64,000 bases of DNA, from NCBI GenBank assembly GCA_014218235.1, contig CM024755.1:166711941-166775940 (forward strand), read 5' to 3'. Both the position numbers and the translations under genes were made by a program. Each line of letters opens with the position of its first letter. The stretch's first letter is position 1. The notes beneath the pieces were generated by a model that worked only from the letters and a program-made list of their open reading frames with translations, was not told the origin of the DNA and ran no database searches. This stretch comes from Colocasia esculenta. Taxonomy: Eukaryota > Streptophyta > Magnoliopsida > Alismatales > Araceae. Below, piece after piece: positions 10,077 to 18,960 of the stretch.

Positions 10077-11450
10077 ATGTGCGTGGACTTCACCGACCTG
10101 AACAAAGCCTGCCCCAAAGATAGCTACCCGCTACCTCGCATCGATCAGCACGTCGACTCCACAGCACGGCACAAGCTCCTTAGCTTCCTCGATGCATACT
10201 CGGGATACCATCAAATTAGAATGGCACCCGACGACGAGGAAAAGACATCATTCATCACAGAGAAAGGTCTATACTGCTTCACTTGAATGCCATTTGGGTT
10301 AAAGAATGCAGGAGCAACAGACCAGCGGCTCGTCAACACCATGTTCGAGGAACAAATCGGGAAGACAATGGAAATCTACATCGACGACATGCTCGTGAAA
10401 AGCCGGCGCGCCGAGGATCACATCCAAGACTTGGCCGAGACGTTCGAAGTGCTAAGGTGATTCGGGATGAAGCTTAACCCCGAGAAGTGCGTCTTCGGCG
10501 TGCGCGCAGGGAAATTCCTCGGCTACCTCGTCTCCAACAGAGGAATCGACGTCAACCCCGATAAGATACAGGCCATCGTGGACATGACGCCCCCGAGAAC
10601 GGTTAAGGAGGTTCAGCTGCTTAATGGTAGGGTTACTGCTCTAAGCAGATTTATGTCCAGGTCAGAGGAAAGATGTAGACCCTTCTTCGAAGTGCTGAGA
10701 AGAGGGCGCTTCGAGTGGACCGAGGAGTGCCAGGGAGCTTTCGACGACCTCAAGACGCACTTGGCACATGTTCCAATGTTGAGTAAGCCAGTAGTCGGGG
10801 AGGATCTATTACTGTACCTGTTGACAACAACACATTCCGTCAGTTCGGTGCTTGTACGGGAAGAGAACCGCAACCACCTTCCGGTATACTATACCAGCAA
10901 AGCACTTCGAGGAGCCGAGCAGCGTTACACCGACCTCGAAAGGGTTGCATACGCTCTTGTAATGGCTGCGAGGAGGCTACGTCCATATTTCCAGGCGCAC
11001 AAAATCATCGTCCTCACCGATGTCCCTATCAAGCAAGTCCTCACCCAACCCGAGGTCTCGGGAAGGTTGGCGAAGTGGGCCATAGAGCTCGGGGAGTTCG
11101 ACATCACTTTCAAACCTCGGGTCACAATAAAGGCACAAGCTCTGGCGGACTTCATTTCTGAAGGAACGGTGAGAAGGCCCGAGGAGGAAGAAGACGACAA
11201 CGAGCGCTGAAAAGTGTTCGTCGACGGAGCATCAAATTCCCAAGGAAGTGGCGCAGGAGTGGTCCTCCACTCTCCCGACGGGCTGGTCCTAAGGTATGCA
11301 ATTCGTTTCGGCTTTGAAGCTTCTAATAACGTGGCCGAATACAAGGCTGTGATCTCAGGGTTAAAAGGGCAAAGTCCCTCGAGCGAAAAGGGTCTCTGTT
11401 TTCAGCGACTCTCAACTGGTCGTAAGCCAAGTGGCCCACGAGTTCGAGGC
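10077..11450 (+). pseudogene. reverse transcriptase-RNase H of element C
   Basis: RT motifs are clear: VDFTDLNKACPKDSYPLP, LLSFLDAYSGYHQI, MPFGLKNAGAT and the catalytic EIYIDDMLVK near 10375. They are followed by the RT-linked RNase H (YYTSKAL, ADFISEGT). A second RNase H-like domain starts VFVDGASNSQGSGAGVV at 11214, with SNNVAEYKAVISGL. Two RNase H domains are a known hallmark of the Tat lineage. In-frame TGA codons lie near 10284, 10458 and 11208; the last stands at a likely Trp position. A frameshift near 11370 follows. Not functional. Confidence 0.9.
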
Positions 11451-12166
11451 TAAAGAGGCGAAGCTAGCATCGTACATGGCCGAGGTCAACCGGCTGCTCG
11501 TGGGGTTCGATTCGGCCGAGCTGCTAAAAATCCCGCGAGCAGAAAACTCTCAGGCCGACGCGTTGTCCAAATTCGCGTCGTCATCGGCGGAAGGGCGATC
11601 ATCGGTGCTAATAGAAGAGCTCAGCGAATCATCCATGACGGCCAAAGAAGTAATGTGCGCCAGCACCCCAACAACCTGGATGACCCCCTTGATCAAGTTC
11701 ATCAAAAGCGGCCTACTTCCCGACGACAGAATTGAGGCCGACAAGATGAAAAGGTGAGCAGCTAGGTTCTTCCTGATCGGCGAGGATCTGTATAGAAAGG
11801 GGTTCGGCTACCCGCACCTCCGGTGCATTTCCCCTGGTCTTACCGAGGAAATCATCAGTGAAGTCCATGAAGGAACGTGCGGAAGCCACGCAGGTGCCCG
11901 ATCTCTCGTCAGAAGGATCACGCGACAAGGCTATTGGTGGCCTACCATGTTAAAGGATGCCGAGAGGTATGTTCAAAGTGCCATCAGTGCCAACTCTTCG
12001 GCAAGTTCGACCGAAGACCTCCAGCCAAGCTCACGCCACTGGTTTCGCCGTGGCCTTTCGCGCAATGGGGTATGGACATCCTCGGTCCCTTCTCGCCGGC
12101 GACAGGCCAAAGGAAGTTCATCATAGTGGCTATGGATTATTTCACCAAATGGGTGGAGGCCGAGCC

Positions 12167-12678
12167 TAGGGCTGTTCATAATTCGGTTCAAACCAAAAAA
12201 CCGAACCGAACCGGCCAGTTCGGTTCGGTTCGGTTCGGTTTGGGCCTCTACACAGTTCAGTTCGGTTTCACTTCCTGAAACCGAATAAACCGAATATATA
12301 TATAATATATACATAAATAGCTCAAACAAAATGTAGAACAGTGGTTAGCGTTAGGTGCTGCAGCGCCTGGTGCCTGCGTAGGCTTGAGTTCGAACCGCCT
12401 CCCGCTAAACAGTTATTTTTTTGTCAAAAAAGGTGACATATCTGAGATATGTTGTAAAACCATGTCAAAGTAAGATTCGAACACCCGACCTCTCGGGAAA
12501 AGACCAGCGCCTTAGCCATTGAGGCAAGCCCGCAGCTGTGTCTGACAGAGCATTACACTTCGGTTTAAACCGAACCAAACCGGTTCGGTTCGGTTCAGGT
12601 TGACCTTGGGATTCGGTTCGGTTCGATTTGACAAAAAAATGAGTCCAACCCGACCGAACCGAACCGTGTTCACCCCTA
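12167..12678. mobile_element. hAT-type MITE N2 in the integrase of C
   Basis: The termini are TAGGGCTGTTCATAATTCGG and, inverted, TAGGGGTGAACACGGTTCGG. The 8-bp flanks are GCCGAGCC (12159-12166) and GTCGAGCC (12679-12686), a duplication with one mismatch. Excising the element rejoins the integrase codons (VEAEP to LAKITDANAWG). Arms rich in CGGTTCGGTT face each other, and the middle carries tRNA-like promoter boxes. It has no coding capacity. Confidence 0.85.
12474..12535 (-). ncRNA. tRNA-like pol III promoter module inside N2
   Basis: On the minus strand TGGCTAAGGCG (12508-12518) fits the A-box consensus and GTTCGAATC (12474-12482) fits the B box, about 25 bp apart as in tRNA genes and tRNA-derived SINEs. 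The 5' portion (GCGGGCTTGCCTCAA) also looks tRNA-like. A lone B-box match, GTTCGAACC (12388-12396), lies on the plus strand. A functional tRNA is unlikely, and transcription is untested. Confidence 0.45.
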
Positions 12679-13439
12679 GTCGAGCCGCTGGCTAAAATTA
12701 CTGACGCCAACGCCTGGGGTTTCATTTGGAAGAATGTTATATGTAGGTTCGGCGTCCCTAGAATAATCGTCACCGACAATGGCAGGCAGTTCGATAACGC
12801 CCGCTTTCGTAGAAACTGCTCGGACATGGGGGTGGATCACCGATTCTCCTCTGTCTCTCACCCTCAGTCCAATGGGCTGGCCGAGGTGACAAATCGCACG
12901 ATCTTAGACTGTCTGAAGAGAAGGCTGGATGACCACAAGGGTCGATGGGCGGACGAGCTCCTCCACATCTTGTGGGCGTACCACACAACGCCACGAGAAG
13001 TCACACAAGAATCGCCATACGCTCTCGCTTTCGGAGTAGAAGCCGTTACACCGGTAGAAATGCTCGCTCCCTCGGGGAGAGTCCTCGGCTTCAGTCAGGA
13101 GTTGAACGAATCCGCTCTTCACGCCGAGCTGGACCTGATCGAAGAAAAGCGAGGAAATGCGTCGGCAAGAATGGAGGCATACCAAAGGAGGGTAAAAAGG
13201 AGCTTTGACAAAAACGTCAAAGAAATAAGCTTCAATGCCGGAAGCTTGGTCTTAAGAAAGCTATCAGTTTCAGACCCTAGGTCGGCCAATGGGAAGCTGT
13301 CGGCCGCTTGGGAAGGACCCTACCATGTATCAGAGAACCTCGGCCATGGCGCTTACCGACTCGAGGACCTCGACGGAGCTCCTCTCCCGAGGACATGGAA
13401 CACTGAGCACTTGCGAAACTATTACGCTTGAATCAAACA

Positions 13440-13735
13440 AACGAGGTCGCTTCGGCACTCTGCCATTGTACGAGGTTGCTTCGGCACTCCATCATTGTAC
13501 GAGGTCGCTTCGGCACTCTACCGTTGTACGAGGTCGCTTTGGCACTCTATCATTGTACTAGGTCGCTTCGGCACTCTATCATTGTATGAGGTCGCTTTGG
13601 CACTCTTTTGAATAAACGAGGTCGCTTCGGCACTCTATCATTGTACGAGGTCGCTTTGGCACTCTTTTGAATAAACGAGGTCACTTCGGCACTCTACAAT
13701 TGTACGAAATCGCGACGGCTCACTTTCGGAGAACG
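13440..13735 (+). repeat. 29-bp tandem repeats between integrase and antisense gene of C
   Basis: About ten diverged copies of a unit starting ACGAGGTCGCTTCGGCACTC, mostly 29 bp long, follow the integrase stop. Some copies carry TTTGAATAAACG in place of the usual TATCATTGT end. The array separates the 3' end of pol from the 3' end of the convergent antisense gene. Confidence 0.9.
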
Positions 13736-13850
13736 AGGTCGTTTCGATACGCGAAAATGATTCTCAAAACCTATGCAAATAAGCACCTCGGTGCAATGTT
13801 TGACGAAAAGAAATAAAAGAAATACGAACCGGATACAACTTCTCCCGGTC

Positions 13851-16800
13851 TTACTGGCCCTTGACAACAACCTTTTCAGCTGTTTCGACGTAAATCTCGT
13901 CGGCTGCCTTAGACATAGCCTCATCTACAACGGCAGCAGTCGCCTCCTCCTTGGCATCCTCCTTTGACGCGCGGACGCCCGAGAGGTCGAGGTCGGGGAA
14001 TAGCTTGGCAACGCAAGCAAGGCAATCATTGTAGCCCTCCTGGAATAATCTGCTAATTTCGTCGGCAAGCTCCTCGGAGGATCGATTCTTGTATCCCCGC
14101 CTCGCGCTCATCCGACACGAGCTGGGCCGTCTTCTCGCGAAACAGCCTGAACGACGCTACCTCGTCGGCAAGGTCTACTTTCACAGCTTGGAGCGCCTCT
14201 TTCTCGGCATGAAGAGCTTTGTTCGCAGATTCTAGCGATGCCCTTAGCTCGCCTTCAGTCTTCCTCGCCTCCTCGACATATTTCTGTCGGAGGGACTTCT
14301 CCGACGCGGCGACCGCCTCTGCCTCGGCTATGCGCTTGTTCGAGGATTCGCTCTTCACTTCGGCCCGATGCACGAAGGCGTCGAAGATCGACATCTGCGC
14401 CAAAGCCGTGGCATAGAACTCGCTGACTAGCCTCCTTGGGGACTTCCCAAGAGCTTCTGCTTTCAGCTCCGCAGGAACTGAGGCTTTGTAATGACCCAGA
14501 ATCCGCATTATCAGTAACCGACCAATAACCCGAATTCTGACCCGCTAACCCACGAGACAAGCTCGAAAGGGTAGAAAGTGAATGTCCGATGAGACTATAT
14601 AAGAAGATACACACCATGCAAAGGTGTAAAAATTTCACTGTATATGGAATATAATAAGTACAATTCAGAGTCCATAACAAGTACAGAGTACATGAGTACA
14701 ACAAAAAGTACTGCTCACTGCAGCTAGAGCGCACCAGCACCGGAGTGACTAGACTCGCTTGGAACGGGAGTCGACGATGACCCACCTGAAAGGGAGGGGA
14801 GTGAGTCTCAAGAAAATAGACTTAGCAGGGAAAAGTAACCCCCACCGGTAACTGTACTAAAGTGCTGAAAGTAAAAACAGAAGGTAATACACGTCGCACC
14901 ACAAACCAAAACTAGTGACAACCACGCATCTCCTTGACAAGAGTGCGTTACAAGACTGTAAACCTTGCGGCTTAGTAACACATACTCACACACACACACA
15001 GTAAGTAGGACTCAGCTAGGGTCTATGGCTCGGCGTCCCGTCACCACAGAGTCTGTCAACCCCAGCCACTTGTGCACACTACAGACGCTCTCTCTTGCGT
15101 CTGGTCCACGATCGATTTTCCCCCTACGCCTGACCCTAGCGGTAGAGAAGGGGATCTATGGAGACCGGCTCGAAACCACCACAAGGAGTACGCACAGGAC
15201 AGAGACGCTCTCAATGTCCTGGCTCACCGACGGAGGACCCCCACACACCGGTCATCTAGACAGAGCGTCGCTCTATGTCTAGGTGACAAACAAAACAGAG
15301 GTACGGTAACTCAACACGAGTACGAACAGTAACACTCTCAATGTCCGAAACACCGTACAATAGACGGACACCTCGCGTCACGTCTCAAGACACAATGCAT
15401 GACTGAAGGCCCACTGGGTCATCAAATAAACGCAACATCGATTGCCGCCAATGAAGATATAAACAGTACACCCCTTGCCGCCAACACCTGGTTAACGGTT
15501 ACTGAACCTGCCGTTAGCTTCTACAATGAAGATCTTAACATCAACCGATGTGGACTTAATATCCTCAGCCTCATGAAACCAGAATGGCGCCAAGTCTGTC
15601 CAACTGGGCAAAACCGCCCAACAATCATAAATTGATGGAAGGGAACACCTCCTCTCATCTTCTAACACTACCAGAACTTCGGAAATCTACGATCCAACAC
15701 TTGGATCGCCCAAAGCACCCAAATTCCCAGCATGGTACAACCCAACCCTAAAACATAATTAGCATACTAATCTACATTAGTTAAGAATGCTGATCCGTTA
15801 AGGAGGGTTTAAGGGTTAAGTCCCTACCTCAGAAATCCCCAAAAACTCTAAACAGCCACCAATCGCGCTGGAACCCCCCAAAGTCTCCGTGCGAAAAACA
15901 CCAAATCTTCGCGTTTCCCGCCCGATCTAACACCGCCACACGTACCAGGGTCCTCCCACGAGCTCCCGTCGATCGTCGGAAGTGGTGGAAACAGACAAAG
16001 GTAGAAGTGGAGGGAAAGAGAAGGAGAGGAAAGGAAAGTTACTGCTCACGGGCTGCCCTATTTCTACAGGCACAACAAATAGACGTCCACATGTCTTGCC
16101 GTCTATTTGAACCGCCATAGAGTCAACGTCCAGACCATTGCCGTTAAGTTCATCACAGGAACCCTCCAGAACCAACAGCAAACATCCATAATGATGCAAC
16201 TCCCAGCCAACGGCTAGCCCATGGCCGTCAACTACACTCTAACCTCTACAAGACCCAATAAGGATTCGATGAGACCTGAGACCTTACAGGCTTGACCCCA
16301 ACTGACCGGGTCGAGGGCTATTTTGAGCCGAGCTGGCTCCGGAGGCATTACCTCCGAGGACGGCGTCGATGGTTGGAGGCGCTTCGTCGGCCTCTCTTCG
16401 ACAGCCGGCTGCGAGGCAACGGCCTCCGAGCTATCTTCCTTCTCCTTCCTCGCAGCGCCGACAGAAGCCTCAGGCCCCTCTAGAGGGCGCTTTTTAGGGA
16501 GTTTCTGATCCCTCCGAGCCCGAGCGAGGTCGGCCAATGAAGGGCCCGCCCTTACCTTGCGCACCGGGAAAGTCATCTCTGCCAACACTGCAAAAGGGCC
16601 AACCAAATTGTCAGTAAACATCAAAGAATTTTAAAGATAATACAGAGACAAGGTGACGACGACCTTCTGAGCCTTCGGCAATCAGCTCGAGCAACGTGTC
16701 GGATGGTTCGACCAGGTCGGGTTTCTCTGCTTCCCGTAGGTATGAGAAATCCAGAAGCTCAGATTTGCTAAGTTTGGGTGGCATGAACGCCTTGCTTCGG

Positions 16801-17495
16801 ACGTCGACCTCAGACCACTCGGTCGGAAAGGGCCAACCGGAGGGAGAATACAGGAAAACGAAGTCCCTCTTCTATCCATGAACGGATGATGGGAGGCGGT
16901 TAAGGATCTATTGCCCAGTCCGAGCCGAGAAGTAAAGCCAATCGCCAAACGACTTTACAGAGAAGCAGTAAAAGAAGAGGCGAAGCGTCGGGGACATGCC
17001 GACGGATACACAAATGGCGAGGAAACCAACGACCGTCCGCCACGAGTTGGGCGCTAGTTGAGAAGGGGCGGCGCCGAGCTCAAAGAGCAGAGCTATGATG
17101 AAGGTGTGGAAAGGGAAGCGTAGACCGGCGCGAATCGCCTCGGAATATATGCATACCCCACCCTCCTGGACGTAGTGGGCTCGGAAACATTTATTGGGGA
17201 AAAACACGACGTCGGCTGGAAGGGAGCGGCTCAAGCGTTTCCTAACCCATTGAAGGTATCGGAGTTCGTCTCACACCAAGCGTCAGCAACATTGTCGGCC
17301 AGACGACGGTCCCCCCGAGGTATGAGCAGAGGGAGCATGAGGAACATAGCTCCCAGGTTGGACTTTCAAAAAGAAACCCTCCTCTATTTGGCCGTAGACA
17401 AAGGTGCCAGTCTTTTGATCATAGGAAGAAGGGGCGTCGCTATCTGTCCTAGAGGAAGATTCCTCATGAGAGGACTGAGACTGCGTTAGGCTCAT
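13851..17495 (-). pseudogene. antisense gene of element C ('putative gypsy type transposon' family)
   Basis: The gene reads against pol, from ATG 17495 (MSLTQSQSS) to the stop at 13851. Near 16950-17200 it encodes PADVVFFPNKCFR, AIRAGLRFPFHTFI, LAPNSWRTVVGFLAIC and LRLFFYCFSVK. This is the conserved block of the plant 'putative gypsy type transposon' domain (Pfam Transposase_28), known from antisense ORFs of Tat/Grande-type elements. The central Pro/Ser/Lys-rich part is followed by a long Glu/Ala/Lys coiled coil (AEAEAVAASEKSLRQKYVEE). A splice acceptor (CCCTTTTGCAG, about 16588) suggests introns. A 1.8-kb solo LTR splits the gene in frame. Frameshifts near 17250 and 14100 make it a pseudogene. 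Its role is unknown. Confidence 0.75.
14487..16288 (-). mobile_element. solo LTR inserted in the antisense gene of C
   Basis: The plus-strand ends are TGTAATGACCCAG and ACCTTACA. The perfect 5-bp repeat GGCTT flanks it at 14482-14486 and 16289-16293. Minus-strand reading gives TGTAAGG...GGGTCATTACA, the usual TG...CA form. The gypsy-like end GGGTCATTACA suggests minus orientation. There is no internal coding region, so it is a solo LTR or a noncoding LTR element. Deleting it with one GGCTT restores the antisense frame (WGQA joined to SVPAEL). Confidence 0.88.
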
Positions 17496-17644
17496 CGCTT
17501 ACCTCGAAGGAGAGCTAGCAAGGCTGAGCCGACGACACGTTCTAGGGCGATGAGGATAAGGCACGACGTCGGAAGAACACTCCGCAGTCGCCGATAACCA
17601 CCCTCTGAGAAAAAAGCAGGTAACCCCATCTCCACGGCGATCCG

Positions 17645-17656
17645 CCTATTTATAGG
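17645..17656 (-). promoter_or_regulatory. TATA box of the antisense gene in C
   Basis: The minus strand reads CCTATAAATAGG, a near-perfect TATA box 150 bp upstream of the antisense ATG at 17495 and outside the LTR. It suggests the antisense gene has its own promoter. The remainder of 17496-18035 holds no gene I can support. Confidence 0.6.
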
Positions 17657-18035
17657 TTCAGTGGCTCAAGCGCGATCGAACGATCAATGGCAAGCCGGAG
17701 GTTTTGAACGGACGAGGCGCCGCCACGCGTCAGAAGCCCGGCGGGCGAGAGGAGCTTACCTGGATCAGTAACGCTTACCGCCTTTTGGATTGCCATCATC
17801 AACGAGGGAATCGAGGCGATCGCGCGCCGATCTACCTCTCAAATCATCCATAAAAGCGCACGATCTACCACGCGACCCCCAAACCATCATGTCGAAAAAC
17901 GTATCCGAAGTCGACGTTGGCAAATGACGAAACCAACCTCGATATGCGCGCACAGCGGGCATCTTCAAGTAAAAAGTTAAAAAGATTGGTCTTGCTGAGC
18001 TTCTCCTCGGATCTCATAACCTCTCCAACGAGAAC

Positions 18036-18047
18036 CTGGGGGGCCAA
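18036..18047 (+). other. polypurine tract of element C
   Basis: CCTGGGGGGCCAA directly precedes the 3' LTR start (TGATGC, 18048), the expected position of the plus-strand primer. Confidence 0.75.
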
Positions 18048-18631
18048 TGATGCTGGTAGCCAGTCGCAGTCTGCCGCCGCCGACGCCTTCGGGATTTAGC
18101 GACCCAGCGCTCCCGACGAGTGGGTCCTCGGCAGGTCAAGGGGGCCAAAGATCACTCAATCTCTTCGCGAGGTAGGTCCAGCTGGCCTTGCCCCTGTTAA
18201 CCTTGTAAGCTTGATATGGAAGGGCTCGAAGATCTCGGGCCGCGACACCTTCCCCCTTCGTGGCTGGCAATCGCCAGTTGCAATCCAGGAGGGCACCTGA
18301 TGATCATGCCCCCTGCCTTGAAACCACCTCTTGGTATAACAGGGAAATAAGAGACGCAGATTAAGGCAATGGGCAGTGGCCTGCCTTGTATAAACCCCCC
18401 TATAAAAACAAAGGAGACACCGCCAAACAAAGATATGCTACTCGTGGCATTGAAACTATCTTCCCCCTTTTTCATCTGTCTAACTTGGGCGTCGGAGTGT
18501 CTCCCCACCGAGGTGACTCGATGGTTTCTGCAGGCCGGAGCTCAGTCGAACCTCGCCGACGACGACACGCCATCACCTCAGGGCCCACTCGGATTGACTC
18601 TGGTCAACCCCCTTTTGCTCTTACAGCAACA
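18048..18631 (+). mobile_element. 3' LTR of element C
   Basis: Same sequence as 6915-7499 with about 23 substitutions and one 1-bp indel, including the TATA at 18400-18408. It ends TTACAGCAACA, followed by the right part of N1. Confidence 0.92.
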
Positions 18632-18713
18632 GGGCCAATCAGGCGAATCAAGGATCAGATTTCTCTTGATTCGCACTAATTCGGGAGAAACAGGCCGATT
18701 CGTCCCGATTCGG

Positions 18714-18722
18714 CAAACCCTA
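18714..18722 (+). promoter_or_regulatory. telo-box-like motif at the N1 end
   Basis: AAACCCTA lies at the right terminus of the hAT-type element, about 240 bp before the P3 start codon. Telo-boxes (AAACCCTA) are a known promoter element of plant ribosomal protein genes. Here the motif belongs to the transposon end, so any role in P3 transcription is inferred. Confidence 0.35.
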
Positions 18723-18863
18723 GTTTCATCTAACGAATGGAGCTCTAAATTTCCCATTGCCACACAAAAAAAAAAGAAAAAAAAAAAGATTAAAGTGGAT
18801 TACCGATATAGGACGAAAGCAGCAGGGACAAACTTGTCCGCTATGCGACGCATTTGTTAGGGC

Positions 18864-18920
18864 TCATATAGAGTGATCTTGTATGCCAGCGGCTCCCTCC
18901 TTCCCTTCCTCCCCTTTCTA
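18864..18920 (+). promoter_or_regulatory. P3 core promoter and pyrimidine-rich leader
   Basis: A weak TATA (TCATATAGAG, 18864-18873) is followed by a pyrimidine tract (18893-18919: CTCCCTCCTTCCC and more). Together they suggest a transcription start near 18890-18900. A pyrimidine-rich 5' leader is common in ribosomal protein mRNAs. The start site is not proven. Confidence 0.4.
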
Positions 18921-18960
18921 GTTCGCTCTTCCCCGCTCGAGTCGATCGGAGTCCGAGAAG

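Larger units (their letters stand above)
11451..13431 (+). pseudogene. integrase of element C, split by a MITE
   Basis: The remainder of the RNase H-like domain is followed by the zinc-binding head (HEGTCGSHAGARSL; KCHQCQLFGK after a frameshift near 11970). The core begins WGMDILGPFSPATG and MDYFTKWVEAEP. At 12167 a 512-bp MITE interrupts the codon series. The core resumes with FIWKNVICRFGVPRIIVTDN (second Asp) and SVSHPQSNGLAEVTNRT (Glu). The C-terminal part (KWEGPY-like AAWEGPYHVSENLGHGAY) ends LRNYYA at the stop 13429-13431. TGA at 11755-11757 is one further break. Confidence 0.88.
6915..18631 (+). mobile_element. Tat-lineage gypsy element C, full length with nested insertions
   Basis: The element is bounded by LTRs of 585 bp (6915-7499) and 584 bp (18048-18631), both TGATGCTGG...AGCAACA. 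It has a PBS after the left LTR and a polypurine tract before the right one. The order is gag, protease, RT, RNase H, second RNase H-like domain, integrase, 29-bp repeats, then an antisense gene. Nested in it are a 512-bp MITE and a 1.8-kb solo LTR, so the original length was about 9.4 kb. I count about 23 differences between the LTRs (about 4%). The flanking pentamers GGAGC and GGGCC match only imperfectly as a target duplication. Confidence 0.9.
6638..18722. mobile_element. hAT-type nonautonomous element N1, split by Tat C
   Basis: The ends are CATGGTTTGCCGAAT at 6638 and, inverted, TAGGGTTTGCCGAATCGG at 18722. They are flanked by the 8-bp direct repeat GTTTCATC (6630-6637 and 18723-18730). 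An 8-bp duplication with YA.GG-like termini is characteristic of the hAT superfamily. N1 itself is only about 370 bp (6638-6914 plus 18632-18722). It is rich in GAATCGG/CCGATTC repeats and an AT microsatellite, and has no coding capacity. The 11.7-kb Tat element C sits inside it. Confidence 0.75.

Noticed and set aside
12474..12535. A functional tRNA gene
   Set aside because: Only the A and B boxes and a tRNA-like start are visible. I could not pair an acceptor or anticodon stem, and it lies inside a MITE.
6910..18636. Perfect target-site duplication for element C
   Set aside because: The flanks GGAGC and GGGCC share only three of five bases. The element boundaries rest on LTR ends, PBS and polypurine tract instead.
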